A DNA stretch of 14,298 bases from Rhodobacter sp. (GCA_013824055.1 PNNE01000426.1:1-14298), one strand, 5' to 3'. Positions 1-8,755 are shown, numbered from the stretch's first letter. The notes: a model not told the origin generated them from the sequence alone. Numbers and translations are program-made.

Positions 1-325
1 AGATCGCCGACTTGATCCAGTTTTCCAGCGCGGCCTTGGGGGCGGCGCCGACCTTGTTCGACACGACCTGGCCGTCCTTGAACATGAAGAGCGCCGGGAT
101 GCCGCGAACGCCCAGAACGGCGGGGCTGTCGGGGTTTTCGTCGACGTTGACCTTCACGATCTTGACCTGACCCGCGTATTGCGTCGCCAGTTCCTCGAGC
201 GCCGGGCCGATCTGGCGGCACGGGCCGCACCATTCGGCCCAGAAGTCCACGACGACCGGAATCGGCGACTGGCGGACTTCGGCATCGAAGGTGGCGTCGG
301 TGACTGCAACGGTGGCAGCGCCCAT
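1..325 (-). CDS. trxA: Thioredoxin TrxA (3' end at window edge)
   Basis: Cytoplasmic thioredoxin, a dithiol-disulfide reductase that is re-reduced by thioredoxin reductase and serves ribonucleotide reductase and other thiol enzymes. The visible 108 residues show the active site WCGPC at residues 32-36 (Cys33 and Cys36) within the family stretch FWAEWCGPCRQIGP, and the cis-proline loop GVRGIPALF further on. The reading ends in NWIKSAI, which matches where Rhodobacter thioredoxins usually stop. The one remaining base is T, consistent with a stop codon just outside the window, so the protein is probably complete or nearly so at about 108 residues. The ATG at 325 has an AGGAG ribosome site about 7 bases upstream. 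It lies 58 bases downstream of addA on the same strand. A sigma70-like promoter in that gap suggests independent expression, with possible read-through from addA. Confidence 0.97.
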   Translation of the reverse strand, partial: MGAATVAVTDATFDAEVRQSPIPVVVDFWAEWCGPCRQIGPALEELATQYAGQVKIVKVNVDENPDSPAVLGVRGIPALFMFKDGQVVSNKVGAAPKAALENWIKSAI

Positions 326-358
326 GATCGTTCTCCTAAGGGGATTTGTCGGGTCAGG

Positions 359-387
359 AAGGTAAGAAGCCGGCAGCCGAACGTCAA
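359..387 (-). promoter_or_regulatory. Putative sigma70 promoter of trxA
   Basis: On the minus strand TTGACG (387-382, five of six -35 consensus bases) is followed by a 17-base spacer and TACCTT (364-359), which keeps the important first, second and last bases of the -10 box. Transcription would start near position 352 and give a leader of about 27 bases containing the trxA ribosome site. The -35 box includes the addA stop codon (TGA, 386-384). This is a pattern match only; the -10 box is weak. Confidence 0.45.
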
Positions 388-3300
388 GCTGTCGTGGCAC
401 GCGACAGGGCCGCCCTCACGATGTCGGGATCGACAGGCATCAGACGGGGGACGCGGGTCCAGAGGATGGCGGTCTCGATCCGGCGGTCGGGGTAGATGGC
501 GGCCAGCATGTGGGCATAGGCGCCGAGCTGGCGAAGGATGCCTTCCGGGACCTGCGCCGGCGTCGCGGGAACGACAGCGTTCGACTTGTAGTCGATGACC
601 AGGATGCGGTCGGGGGCAATCACCAGCCGGTCGATGGTGCCGGCAAGCGTTCGGGCACCCCAGGGGGCAGAGACGGCGACCTCGGCCAGCGTGTCGGGGC
701 CGAACAGCGGGGCAAGGTCGGGCTGGGACAGCACAAGCTGCGCCGCGGCCAGGGCTTCGGCGCGGTGCGAGCCGTCCAGAAGCGACGCCGCCAGACCGGG
801 CCAGTCGGCGGCCGGGCGACCCGGCAGGCGTTCCAGAAGCAAGTGCAGCGCGGTGCCGCGTGCCTTGGCCTCGGCATCTGACTCGCCCGCAAGCGCCTTT
901 GCCCCGCCAAGGTCCGAGGGCGACAGCACCTGCGGCGCGCGGATGGCCTCGGGCGCCGGCCGCGAGGTCCAGGCCGGCGGGGCAAGGCTGGCCTCAGCCG
1001 TCGCGGTGCGGGGCGCGGGCAAGGGCCAGTCCCCGGCCTGGTGACGCAGGACCCCACCCGCGATGGTCTTGCCCCCTGCGGCCTGAACCCCCGCGCGGAT
1101 CAGGTTCATCCAGCACTCGGCCTGCGAGGTCTTGCCCGCCCCCGCCACCACCAGCCAGGTGCGCGCCCGGGTCATGGCGACGTAGAGCAGCCGCAGCCGT
1201 TCCGCCGCGTCGCGGGCCTGCCGCGCCGCGCGTTCGGCGGCGATCACCGGAGGGCTTTCCTCTCTGGCGACCTTCCAGACCGGCGGGCCAGCGGGACTGC
1301 GGTAGATCTGGTCGCGGTCCTGCGGAGTGCGGTCGCAGGTGTCGGGCAGCAGGACGATCTCGGCCTCCAGCCCCTTGGCGCCGTGGACGGTCATCACCCG
1401 GATCCGGTGGCCCTCGCCGTCAAGCTGGCGTTTCACCTCGACTTCGTCCGTCTCCATCCAGGTCAGGAACCCCGTCAGGCTGGGCACCTCCGAGGTCTCG
1501 TAGGACAGGGCCTGACCCAGAAGCTCGTCGATCCCGTCCTCGGCTTCCGGCCCCAGGCGGCCGATCAGCTTGCGGCGGCCGTCGTGGCGGTGAAGGACGC
1601 GTTCGATCAGGTCATAGGGGCGCAGGAAGTCGGCCTGGCTGCGCATGTCGTTCAGGAAGCTCAGCGTCTCGGCCTGGCCGGGATGGTCGCGCAGGGCTTC
1701 CCACAGATAGCCCTTGCGCGGGTGGGCCAGGCGGAAAAGCTCGGCTTCGGACCAGCCGCAAAGCGGCGAGCGGAGGACGGCGGCCAGCGACAGGTCGTCC
1801 TCGGGCGTGTCGAGGAAGGACAGCAGCGCGGTCAGGTCCTTGACCGCCAGCTCGCCGCCAAGCTTCAACCGGTCGGCCCCGGCGATGGGCAGCCCGCGCG
1901 ATTTGCAGGCCCGGATGATCTCGTGGAACAGATCGGACCGCCGTTGGACCAGGATCAGGAAATCGCCATGGTGGATCGGGCGCGGGCCGCCCCTGGCCTG
2001 CGGGATCTGCTCGCCGCCCTCGACCCGGTCCTGGATCCATTTCGCGATGTCCCCGGCAAGGGCGACGTTCGGGTCCTCGGGGTGGGGGGTGTCGATGGGC
2101 TGGAACCAGGGGCCGGGTTCGGCCTTCTCCTCTTTCTCGATCACCGGCCAGATGTCGACGCGGCCGGGCAGGCCTTCGTTGAAGGCAAGGTGATGCGATC
2201 CCCCGCCAAGCGCCTGGGCTTGAGCTTCGGTGAAGGTCCGGTCCACGACCTCGAGGATCGCGGCGGACGAACGGAAGGAATGTTCCAGCGCGCTGTCCGC
2301 AAGCCCCGGCCCGCCCGCAAGGCGCAAGGCGAAATGGTCGCGCATCCGGTCGAAGGCGGCGACATCGGCGCCCTGGAAGGAATAGATCGACTGCTTCTTG
2401 TCGCCCACGACGAACAGCGTCCGGGGCCGGTTGCTGGCGCCTTCGCCCGCGATCAGTTCGGCGGCCAGTGCCTCGATCAGCTCCCACTGGTCGGGGCTGG
2501 TGTCCTGCGCCTCGTCGACAAGGATGTGGTCAAGCCCCCCGTCCAGCCGGAAGAGCACCCAGGCCGCCAGCGCCGGGTCCTTGAGCAGGCCCTTGGCACG
2601 GCTGATGAGGTCGTCAAAGTCCAGCAGGCCCCGCGCGGCCTTTCGGGCAGCATATTCCGGCAGGAAGCGGGCGGCGAAGTCATGCAGCGCAAGGGTCTTT
2701 CTGGCGGCGGCAAGGGCCTTTTCCGCGTCCAGCGCATCGCAGACGCGCTGCATGAAGTCGTCGAAGTCGTGGACCAGATCGCCCATCGCGGTCCGGACCT
2801 TCGTGGTCGGCACCTTGGCAAAGTTCGGCTGGCCGTCCTTCTTCAGCAGCAGACCATACAGCAGGTCAAGGTCGGCACGCCCCGGAGTCCGGGTCTCGAC
2901 CCCGGCCAGACCCGCGGCCAGGTCCTGCATGGTCGCCGATCCGGCGCGCAGAAGCGGCAGGCACTGCGCGATCAGCCAATCCTCGCCGCCGCGAAAGGCG
3001 ATCTTCACGAAATGGTCGTCGGTGATGTCCAGGGGCAGACCAAAGAGCGGCCAGATCTCGGCGGCGGCAAGCGGCTTGTCAAAGGCGGCACGGTGGCTGG
3101 CGATCTGTTCGACAAGCGTGCCGAACTCCTCGCCGTTCTGCACCTCGGTCAGGCGCCGGACGACGGCGGCATGGGGACCGTCGGCCAGTTCCTCGACGAT
3201 CTCGGCGCGCATGTGCCGCGCGGCGCGGTCGTCCATCTCGGCAAAGCCGGGGGGCACTCCGGCCTCAAGCGGGAAACGGCGCAGAAGGCTGCCGCAGAAG

Positions 3301-3665
3301 CTGTGGATCGTCTGGATGCGCAACCCGCCGGGTGTCTCGATGGCACGGGCGAAAAGCTGGCGCGCACGTTGCAGACGGCGGGGGGAGAGGTCGGTTTCCC
3401 CAAGGTCCGCCAGTGCTGCGCGCAGGTCGGCGTCGGGCTTCATCGCCCATTCGCCCAGGCGGCGGAACAGCCGGTTCTGCATCTCGGAGGCGGCGGCCTT
3501 GGTGTAGGTCAGGCACAGGATGTGCTGCGGCTCCACCCCCGAGAGCAGCAGCCGCGCCACCCGGTCGGTCAGGACGCGGGTCTTGCCGGACCCCGCGTTG
3601 GCCGACAGCCAGGTGTTGCGGGCGGGATCGGCGGCCTCGATCTGGCGCCGGGCGGCGGGGGTCAT
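384..3665 (-). CDS. addA: Double-strand break repair helicase-nuclease AddA
   Basis: AddA is the motor and nuclease subunit of AddAB, which resects double-strand ends to a Chi-like site and loads RecA. The protein is 1093 residues. The UvrD/RecB-type superfamily 1 helicase motifs are all present: Walker A ANAGSGKT (22-29), motif Ia with LTYTKAAASEM (about 49-59), Walker B VDEAQD (383-388), then VGDKKQSIYSFQG, motif V TVHGAKGLE (759-767) and motif VI LLYVAMTRAR. The C-terminal RecB-family nuclease keeps His941, Asp1012 (GTID) and Asp1025-Tyr-Lys1027 (IDYKS), so both activities look intact. The start is the ATG at 3665, because it overlaps the addB stop as ATGA and has GGAGGAG just upstream. 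An upstream in-frame start at 3704 would add 13 residues inside addB and is less likely. It is the last gene of the overlapping run that begins with the PAS gene. Confidence 0.97.
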   Translation of the reverse strand: MTPAARRQIEAADPARNTWLSANAGSGKTRVLTDRVARLLLSGVEPQHILCLTYTKAAASEMQNRLFRRLGEWAMKPDADLRAALADLGETDLSPRRLQRARQLFARAIETPGGLRIQTIHSFCGSLLRRFPLEAGVPPGFAEMDDRAARHMRAEIVEELADGPHAAVVRRLTEVQNGEEFGTLVEQIASHRAAFDKPLAAAEIWPLFGLPLDITDDHFVKIAFRGGEDWLIAQCLPLLRAGSATMQDLAAGLAGVETRTPGRADLDLLYGLLLKKDGQPNFAKVPTTKVRTAMGDLVHDFDDFMQRVCDALDAEKALAAARKTLALHDFAARFLPEYAARKAARGLLDFDDLISRAKGLLKDPALAAWVLFRLDGGLDHILVDEAQDTSPDQWELIEALAAELIAGEGASNRPRTLFVVGDKKQSIYSFQGADVAAFDRMRDHFALRLAGGPGLADSALEHSFRSSAAILEVVDRTFTEAQAQALGGGSHHLAFNEGLPGRVDIWPVIEKEEKAEPGPWFQPIDTPHPEDPNVALAGDIAKWIQDRVEGGEQIPQARGGPRPIHHGDFLILVQRRSDLFHEIIRACKSRGLPIAGADRLKLGGELAVKDLTALLSFLDTPEDDLSLAAVLRSPLCGWSEAELFRLAHPRKGYLWEALRDHPGQAETLSFLNDMRSQADFLRPYDLIERVLHRHDGRRKLIGRLGPEAEDGIDELLGQALSYETSEVPSLTGFLTWMETDEVEVKRQLDGEGHRIRVMTVHGAKGLEAEIVLLPDTCDRTPQDRDQIYRSPAGPPVWKVAREESPPVIAAERAARQARDAAERLRLLYVAMTRARTWLVVAGAGKTSQAECWMNLIRAGVQAAGGKTIAGGVLRHQAGDWPLPAPRTATAEASLAPPAWTSRPAPEAIRAPQVLSPSDLGGAKALAGESDAEAKARGTALHLLLERLPGRPAADWPGLAASLLDGSHRAEALAAAQLVLSQPDLAPLFGPDTLAEVAVSAPWGARTLAGTIDRLVIAPDRILVIDYKSNAVVPATPAQVPEGILRQLGAYAHMLAAIYPDRRIETAILWTRVPRLMPVDPDIVRAALSRATTA

Positions 3666-6553
3666 GCCAGCTCCTCCGGCACCGGGTCGGCGGTCAGATC
3701 CCATTCGCCAAAGCGCGACAGGTGGTCATAGTCGCTGGCATCCCGCACCGATTCCAAGGCGCGGCGGGCGGTGTAGCCCTGGTCGGGGCGGGCGTAGGCG
3801 GCGATCAGGCGGGTAAAGTCGGCCCAGACCTCGGCCACCTGACCGGGGGTCAGCGTGACCTCCTGGGTCTTGAGCTGCGCCTTCAGGCCGACGTAGACCA
3901 CCCTGGCGACCTCTTCGGCGTCCAGGCCCTTGAAGGCCCCCGCCTCGGCCATCGCGGCCAGAAGCAGCAACTGCTTGTCAAAATGCACCTGCTGCTTGGG
4001 TGAGGGAGGGTCTCCGGTCTTGTAGTCGATGAGCAGGAGCCGCCCATCCGCAAGCCGGTCGATGCGGTCGGGCTTGCCGGTCAGGGTGAAGTCCTGGCCG
4101 GAAAGCTGGACCGCGCCCTTCTCCTCCATCAGGACAGGCGTCCCGCCTGTCGAGGCCGAGAAGGCCAGGAAGGCGTCGGCGGCCTTGGCGATGCGCGACA
4201 GCCAGATGGTCCGGGCCAGGGGCCAGGCGACCTTTTCCGAGATCACGGTCCTGGCAATGGCCATCAGGGCGTCCCGATCCCCGCCACCCTGGCGCAGGAA
4301 AAGCTCGAGGATTTCGTGCAGGACGACGCCGCGCAGGCGGGGGTCCGGCTCGGGGCGCAGGGGGTCGAGCGGTTTCAGCTTCAGCACATGGCGGGCGTAG
4401 ATCGCGAAGGGGTCGCGGATCAGGGTCTTGATTTCGGTCACCGAAAGCCGCTTTGGCCGGGCCGCGACAGGCGGGCGGGGCGAGGGACGTTTCGCGGGCG
4501 GGATCTCGGGCGCGCGATCGAAGGCGGCGGCCATCTGCAACCAGTGGTCGCCGCGCGCCTGCATCGCTTTCAGCGCCTCGGGGCCATTCCGGTCCGGCAG
4601 ACCTGCCATCAGGTTCACCAGCCGGTTCAGCCAGCGCGAGGGCACGGTTTCCGCCTCGGCGCCACGTTTCGACCGCGACAGGACCACGCCCCGCGCCGCC
4701 ACCGCCTGCTGGTAGTCATGCGCCGAAAGCCCGACCCGACGCTCGGGCAGCAAAAGCCCCGCCTCCTTGCGCATGGCGCGGTTCAGCCAGGGGTCGGGCG
4801 GCGGCTGGCTGGGCCAGATCCCGTCGTTCAGCCCGCCCAGGATCACCAGGTCGGCCCCCTGCACCCGGGCCTCCAGCGTGCCCCAGATCATGATGCCGGG
4901 ATGCACGCTTTCCGTCTCGCGCACCTCGTGACGCTGCAGGACGCCCTGGAAGACACCGGTGTAGTCCAGCGGCGACATCTCGCCCCCGGCATCGGCTTCG
5001 GCCTGCAATTCGGCCAGGGCCACCGCGGCCGCTTCCCCCGCGGCCTTGTCCCACAGCCCGCCCGCCCCGGTCTCGGCAAAGCCGCGCGCAAGGGCCTGGG
5101 TCAGCGAAAGGTGAAGCGTCACGAAATCGGCAAGCGCCATCCGGCCCATCGTCTCGTGCCCGCAGATGGTTTCGCCGACGATCCGCGCCCAGTCGGCAGC
5201 GCGGTCCAGCCGCTGCTTGCCGGCCCAGTCGCGGATGCTGTCCAGGGTGGGAAAGGCCGGTCCGTGGCGACGCAGGTGCAGCTCGAACTCGCGGGTCAGG
5301 ATCAGGTGCGGGCCGCGCCCCGGCCCGGAAAACGCCAGCGGGTGTTTCAGGATCGCCAGCAAAGCGTCGCCGGTCAGCTTCTGGCCGAACAGCGCCGCGA
5401 CCTGCCGCAGCAGGCGGCCGGGAGCCGAAAGCGCCAAGGGCCGACCCGCGGAATCGTCGGGCCGGATGCCCCAGCGATCCAGCGCCGCCGTGACGCGGCG
5501 GGTCAGGTTGCGGTCGGGGGTGACAAGGGCGGCCCTGGTGCCGGTTTCGGCCGCGTCGCGCAGGATCAGCGCGATGGCCAGCGCCTCGGTCCGCTCGCTG
5601 GGGGCTTCCAGCAGCGTCAGGCCCTGGGTCGCGGCGATCAGGTCGGGCAGGTCCGGCCCCTCGGACAGCCATTGGTCGGTGATCGGCGCGGGTCGAAGCG
5701 ACAGGGAAATCAGACGGTTGCGGTCCGGTGCGGGGGCCGCGGCCGAGGTCCAGGGCCGAATGTCGGAGCGGTCGCAGCCCAGCAGGTCGATCAGCTTGCG
5801 GTAGCGATACTGCGGGTGGTCCTCGGCGGTCAGGGCCTCGTCCATGCTGTCCCAGACCTGGGCGGGCAGGTCGAAATCGAAACCCGGCAGGACGACGGCA
5901 CCGTTGGGCAGACCGGCCAGCACCTGCATGACAAGCGCCGTTGTCCCGCGCGATCCGGTCGAGCCGGCAAGGATCACCGGGTGCTGCGGCGGCGCTTTGG
6001 TCCAGCTTTCGCGGACTGCGGTCACCGCCTGGCGCAGGACGGCCTCGGCGTCCAGAGCCGCGCCAGCCAGCACTTGCGAGACGATGCCCAGGAAGGCCTG
6101 CATCCGCGCCCAGTGGGCCGAATGGTTGGCGACGTCCAGCGCGGCGATGCGGTCGGGGGTCACACCCTCGCCCTGCATCTCCTCCATCAGCGCGGCAAGG
6201 CTGTCGGACAGATCGTAAAGCGCGGTGCGGGGGAAATGCGTGGTCCCGGTGGCCAGCAGCCGGTCAAGCAGGACCGAAAGCTGCAACCGCCGCCGCAGGG
6301 GCGAAATCGGGCGGGGCAGGGTCAGGTCCGCCAGTGCCGCGACCTCGGTGACCAGCAGGATGCGGGGCAGCAGCAGCGCGCCGCGGGTCTGGAGACACTC
6401 CACCACCCGCCGCCGCATCCGCTGGGTGTTGACGATCAGCGTCACCCGCGCCAGGGCCTCGGGCGGCAGGCCGTCCATCCGCTGCAGCAGGCCCGCGACC
6501 AGTTCGGCCGGGAAGTCGACGCCGGGGGGCAGGGCGAAAAGCGTGTCAGCCAT
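3662..6553 (-). CDS. addB: Double-strand break repair protein AddB, alphaproteobacterial type
   Basis: AddB is the partner of AddA; it carries the second nuclease and an inactivated helicase fold used for Chi recognition. The 963-residue protein is short for AddB, as is usual in alphaproteobacteria. It has a degenerate nucleotide loop, GSTGSRGTT, at 197-205, with Arg where a Walker lysine would be. The C-terminal nuclease keeps His746 (LHEILELF), Asp829 (GKPDRID) and Asp843-Tyr-Lys845 (IDYKTG). The four cysteines that hold the iron-sulfur cluster in Bacillus AddB are absent: only three cysteines occur, all before the nuclease domain, and the usual Cys-rich tail reads YDHLSRFGEW (942-951). The ATG at 6553 overlaps the end of murU by 8 bases and its stop overlaps the addA ATG, so coupled translation is likely. 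The ribosome site is weak. Confidence 0.95.
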   Translation of the reverse strand: MADTLFALPPGVDFPAELVAGLLQRMDGLPPEALARVTLIVNTQRMRRRVVECLQTRGALLLPRILLVTEVAALADLTLPRPISPLRRRLQLSVLLDRLLATGTTHFPRTALYDLSDSLAALMEEMQGEGVTPDRIAALDVANHSAHWARMQAFLGIVSQVLAGAALDAEAVLRQAVTAVRESWTKAPPQHPVILAGSTGSRGTTALVMQVLAGLPNGAVVLPGFDFDLPAQVWDSMDEALTAEDHPQYRYRKLIDLLGCDRSDIRPWTSAAAPAPDRNRLISLSLRPAPITDQWLSEGPDLPDLIAATQGLTLLEAPSERTEALAIALILRDAAETGTRAALVTPDRNLTRRVTAALDRWGIRPDDSAGRPLALSAPGRLLRQVAALFGQKLTGDALLAILKHPLAFSGPGRGPHLILTREFELHLRRHGPAFPTLDSIRDWAGKQRLDRAADWARIVGETICGHETMGRMALADFVTLHLSLTQALARGFAETGAGGLWDKAAGEAAAVALAELQAEADAGGEMSPLDYTGVFQGVLQRHEVRETESVHPGIMIWGTLEARVQGADLVILGGLNDGIWPSQPPPDPWLNRAMRKEAGLLLPERRVGLSAHDYQQAVAARGVVLSRSKRGAEAETVPSRWLNRLVNLMAGLPDRNGPEALKAMQARGDHWLQMAAAFDRAPEIPPAKRPSPRPPVAARPKRLSVTEIKTLIRDPFAIYARHVLKLKPLDPLRPEPDPRLRGVVLHEILELFLRQGGGDRDALMAIARTVISEKVAWPLARTIWLSRIAKAADAFLAFSASTGGTPVLMEEKGAVQLSGQDFTLTGKPDRIDRLADGRLLLIDYKTGDPPSPKQQVHFDKQLLLLAAMAEAGAFKGLDAEEVARVVYVGLKAQLKTQEVTLTPGQVAEVWADFTRLIAAYARPDQGYTARRALESVRDASDYDHLSRFGEWDLTADPVPEELA

Positions 6554-7250
6554 GCCGGGCAGACTGGATCAGGCGTTCGGCCGCGGCAATCCCTTCCGGG
6601 TGGCCCACGTCGCACCAGTCGCCGTCATGGATCAGACCGAAGGCGGTGCCCGCCGCGATCATCGCGGTCCAGGGTTGGTTCAGCGAAAAGACGGGGTCGG
6701 ACGTGGCGGCGATGCGCGGGGTCTGCAGGATCTGCGCGCCGATGAAGACGTGGTCTTCGCCGCCCCGGCCCCGACCGATCCGGCCGTCCGGGGCAAGGTG
6801 GAAGTCGGCCTTGGCTCCGTGAGCAAGGGTGCGCTGCAGCGGCAGCAGCAGCAGCAGCGCCTCCATCCGGTGCGGGTCCCAGGCTTGCGCAAGCTGGGTC
6901 AGCGGGTTCGCCCCGGTCCAGATGCCGTCGCTGTTCAGGGTCGCCACGGGACCGTCACCAAGCAGGGGAAGGGCGGCCTTCAGACCCCCGCCGGTTTCCA
7001 GGATGGTCCCCGCTTCGTGGCTGATCGCGACATCTCGCCCGGCCAGATGCAGGGCCATCTGGTCGGCACGGTAATGCGTGTTGACCACAGTGCGGGTCAC
7101 GCCCGCCTGCAAGCCGATCTCCAGCGCATGGTCGATCAGCGGCTGGCCCGCGACGGGGATCAGCGGCTTGGGCCGACCTTGGGTCAGCGCGCCCATCCGG
7201 GTGCCGAAGCCGGCGGCGAAGATCATCAGCGGGAAGGGGAAGCCGGGCAT
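6546..7250 (-). CDS. murU: Probable N-acetylmuramate-1-phosphate uridylyltransferase MurU
   Basis: A 234-residue sugar-1-phosphate nucleotidyltransferase with a Rossmann-like fold. It shows the nucleotide loop FAAGFGTRMG (11-20), PKPLIPVAG (28-35), ETGGGLKAAL (85-94), the metal-binding acidic motif NSDGIW (106-111) and DWCDVG (211-216). These segments closely resemble Pseudomonas MurU (ETGGG...ALPLLGD and a WVDVG motif there). With AmgK directly upstream the best reading is the recycling step MurNAc-1-P + UTP to UDP-MurNAc, which bypasses MurA/MurB. A mannose-1-phosphate guanylyltransferase-like activity is the main alternative, since such enzymes share all these motifs. The start is uncertain: ATG 7250 overlaps amgK by 25 bases, while ATG 7226 overlaps its stop as TGATG. 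Neither has a clear ribosome site. I chose 7250 because homologues usually have several residues before the FAAG loop. Confidence 0.82.
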   Translation of the reverse strand: MPGFPFPLMIFAAGFGTRMGALTQGRPKPLIPVAGQPLIDHALEIGLQAGVTRTVVNTHYRADQMALHLAGRDVAISHEAGTILETGGGLKAALPLLGDGPVATLNSDGIWTGANPLTQLAQAWDPHRMEALLLLLPLQRTLAHGAKADFHLAPDGRIGRGRGGEDHVFIGAQILQTPRIAATSDPVFSLNQPWTAMIAAGTAFGLIHDGDWCDVGHPEGIAAAERLIQSARHG

Positions 7251-8242
7251 TGCTGTTCGATCTTCTGCAGGATTTCCGGGGTGGGCGCGGGAAGCGTGGC
7301 GTCGCAGATCCTGCGCAAATCGGCAAGGTCGGGATGGGCGAGGTTCTTTTGCAGCTGGCCCCAGACGCGGGGGATCAGGCAAAGGTAGTTCGGCTTGCCC
7401 GCGACCAGGCAAAGCCGGACAAAGACGCCCAGGATACGCAGCGCGCGCTGGGCGCCAAGCGTGGCATACCGGGCGGCGAAGGCCTTCGGGTCCTCGCCCC
7501 GCGCCGCGACGAAGCGCGCGATCATCGCGGCCTCGGTCTCTGGCGCGACATCGCGGCGGGCGTCCTGCAGCAGCGAGACCAGATCATATCCCGGCTGGCC
7601 CAGCTGACCCAGCTGGAAGTCCAGAACCCCGACGCGCTTCAGGCCCTCGCGCCCCGGAAGCCAGAGCAGGTTCTCGGCGTGGTAGTCGCGCAGGATCAGG
7701 ACGCGGGGGCCGTCGGCGCGGGCCTTCACTGCGGCGGTCAGAGTGGCGATGAAGGGCGTTGCGTCGGGTTTCTGCCCGGTTGCGGCAAAGGCATACCAGT
7801 CCAGCGCGAAACCGGCGGAACTGGCCCAATCCCCGGCGGACAGGTTCGGCAGGCCGGGCGGCGGGGCGGCGCGTTGCAGGTGAAGAAGGACATCGACAGC
7901 GGGGGCGTAAAGCTCAGCCTCGCGGGTGGGGTCGGTTTGCACAAGCCGGGCAAAGAGGTCGTCGCCGAGATCCTCGAGCAAGAGGAACCCCCGGCCAAGG
8001 TCTTCGGCAAGGACCCTGGGGGCCGACAGGCCGAGACCGCGCAGATGGCGGGCCATGCTGGCGAAGGCCGCAGGGTCGTCCGCGCCGCCGGGCGGGTTGT
8101 CCATCAGGACCGCGGTGGCGGCACCCAGCCGCAAACGCTCGTAGCGGCGGTCCGAGGCATCGCCTGCCAGGTGCTGACGCTCGGCCTGGCCCCAGCCTGC
8201 GGCGGTCAGGAAGGCCGCGATCGCGGCGGCACGGTCTGTCAT
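7226..8242 (-). CDS. amgK: Probable anomeric MurNAc/GlcNAc kinase AmgK
   Basis: A cytosolic kinase of the aminoglycoside phosphotransferase fold, 338 residues. It is predicted to phosphorylate MurNAc (and GlcNAc) at C1 for the recycling route that feeds MurU. Visible family features are ASDRRYERL and VLMDNPPGG in the N lobe, GFLLLEDLGDDLF, the catalytic loop RDYHAEN with Asp186 and Asn191, and the metal-binding Asp208 in VLDFQ. The tail block GVFVRLCLVAGKPNYL matches Pseudomonas AmgK (GIFARICHRDGKPRYL). The gene is sometimes labelled aminoglycoside phosphotransferase or choline kinase from the fold alone, but the pairing with murU argues for the sugar substrate. The ATG at 8242 overlaps the tsaE stop as ATGA. 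Substrate was inferred from motifs and neighbours, not shown. Confidence 0.85.
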   Translation of the reverse strand: MTDRAAAIAAFLTAAGWGQAERQHLAGDASDRRYERLRLGAATAVLMDNPPGGADDPAAFASMARHLRGLGLSAPRVLAEDLGRGFLLLEDLGDDLFARLVQTDPTREAELYAPAVDVLLHLQRAAPPPGLPNLSAGDWASSAGFALDWYAFAATGQKPDATPFIATLTAAVKARADGPRVLILRDYHAENLLWLPGREGLKRVGVLDFQLGQLGQPGYDLVSLLQDARRDVAPETEAAMIARFVAARGEDPKAFAARYATLGAQRALRILGVFVRLCLVAGKPNYLCLIPRVWGQLQKNLAHPDLADLRRICDATLPAPTPEILQKIEQQCPASPSR

Positions 8243-8718
8243 CGGTCAGCGCCCGGAAGCAGCGCCTGGACAAGTCCGTCGCGCCCGCCTGTGATGACGG
8301 CCCGGCGACCCTCACTCTCCTCCTCAGCCGCAGCCTCCAGCCGAAGGCGCAGCGCATCGGGCGGCACATGCTTGCCCAGTCGGTCGGGCCACTCGACCAG
8401 GCAGATCGCCGAGGCAAAGGCGTCGTCAAGGCCAAGCTCCCAGACTTCGTCGGGGTGCGCCAGGCGGTACAGGTCGGCGTGCCAGATCTCGCCCCCCGCC
8501 GCCTCGTAGACCTGAACCAGAGTGAAGGTCGGCGAGGGCACCTCTTCCTCGCGGCCGATGCGGGCGCGGATGAAAGCGCGGGCCAGACAGCTTTTCCCGG
8601 CCCCGACCGGCCCTTCCAGCAGGACGACGTCGCCGGGTTTCGCCAGGGCGGCAAGGCGCTGACCCAGCGCCTCGGTGTCGGCGGCGGTCGGCAGGTGCAG
8701 GGTTGCGTCACTGGACAT
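8239..8718 (-). CDS. tsaE: tRNA threonylcarbamoyladenosine synthesis ATPase TsaE
   Basis: TsaE (YjeE) is the P-loop ATPase that works with TsaB and TsaD to place the t6A modification at position 37 of ANN-decoding tRNAs. The 159-residue length is typical. Motifs seen: Walker A EGPVGAGKS (35-43, Lys42), SPTFT (62-66), the family signature HADLYR (80-85) and LVEWPDR (107-113). It lies 37 bases downstream of the PAS gene and overlaps amgK by four bases (ATGA). No convincing ribosome site precedes the ATG at 8718, so translation may depend on the upstream gene. The gap holds a 5-bp stem (8730-8734 with 8744-8748) but no U-tract, so I do not call a terminator there. Confidence 0.96.
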   Translation of the reverse strand: MSSDATLHLPTAADTEALGQRLAALAKPGDVVLLEGPVGAGKSCLARAFIRARIGREEEVPSPTFTLVQVYEAAGGEIWHADLYRLAHPDEVWELGLDDAFASAICLVEWPDRLGKHVPPDALRLRLEAAAEEESEGRRAVITGGRDGLVQALLPGADR

Positions 8719-8755
8719 GGCGCGACTGTAGCGGTGCGGCCCGCCGCTGCAAGCC

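Noticed and set aside
1041..3731. 896-codon open frame on the plus strand
   Set aside because: It lies opposite addA in a high-G+C region, has no recognisable domain, and the addA frame has complete helicase and nuclease motifs. It is a shadow of addA codon bias.
4316..6745. 809-codon open frame on the plus strand
   Set aside because: Antisense to addB, low complexity rich in Gly/Gln/Arg, no domain; a codon-bias shadow.
7251..7412. N-terminal extension of murU by 54 residues
   Set aside because: The extra residues lie inside amgK, are Pro/Arg-rich and unlike nucleotidyltransferases; the fold begins after the ATG at 7250 or 7226.
8730..8748. Hairpin between the PAS gene and tsaE
   Set aside because: Only a 5-bp stem with a 9-base loop and no U-tract, in a G+C-rich gap; not enough for a terminator or attenuator.
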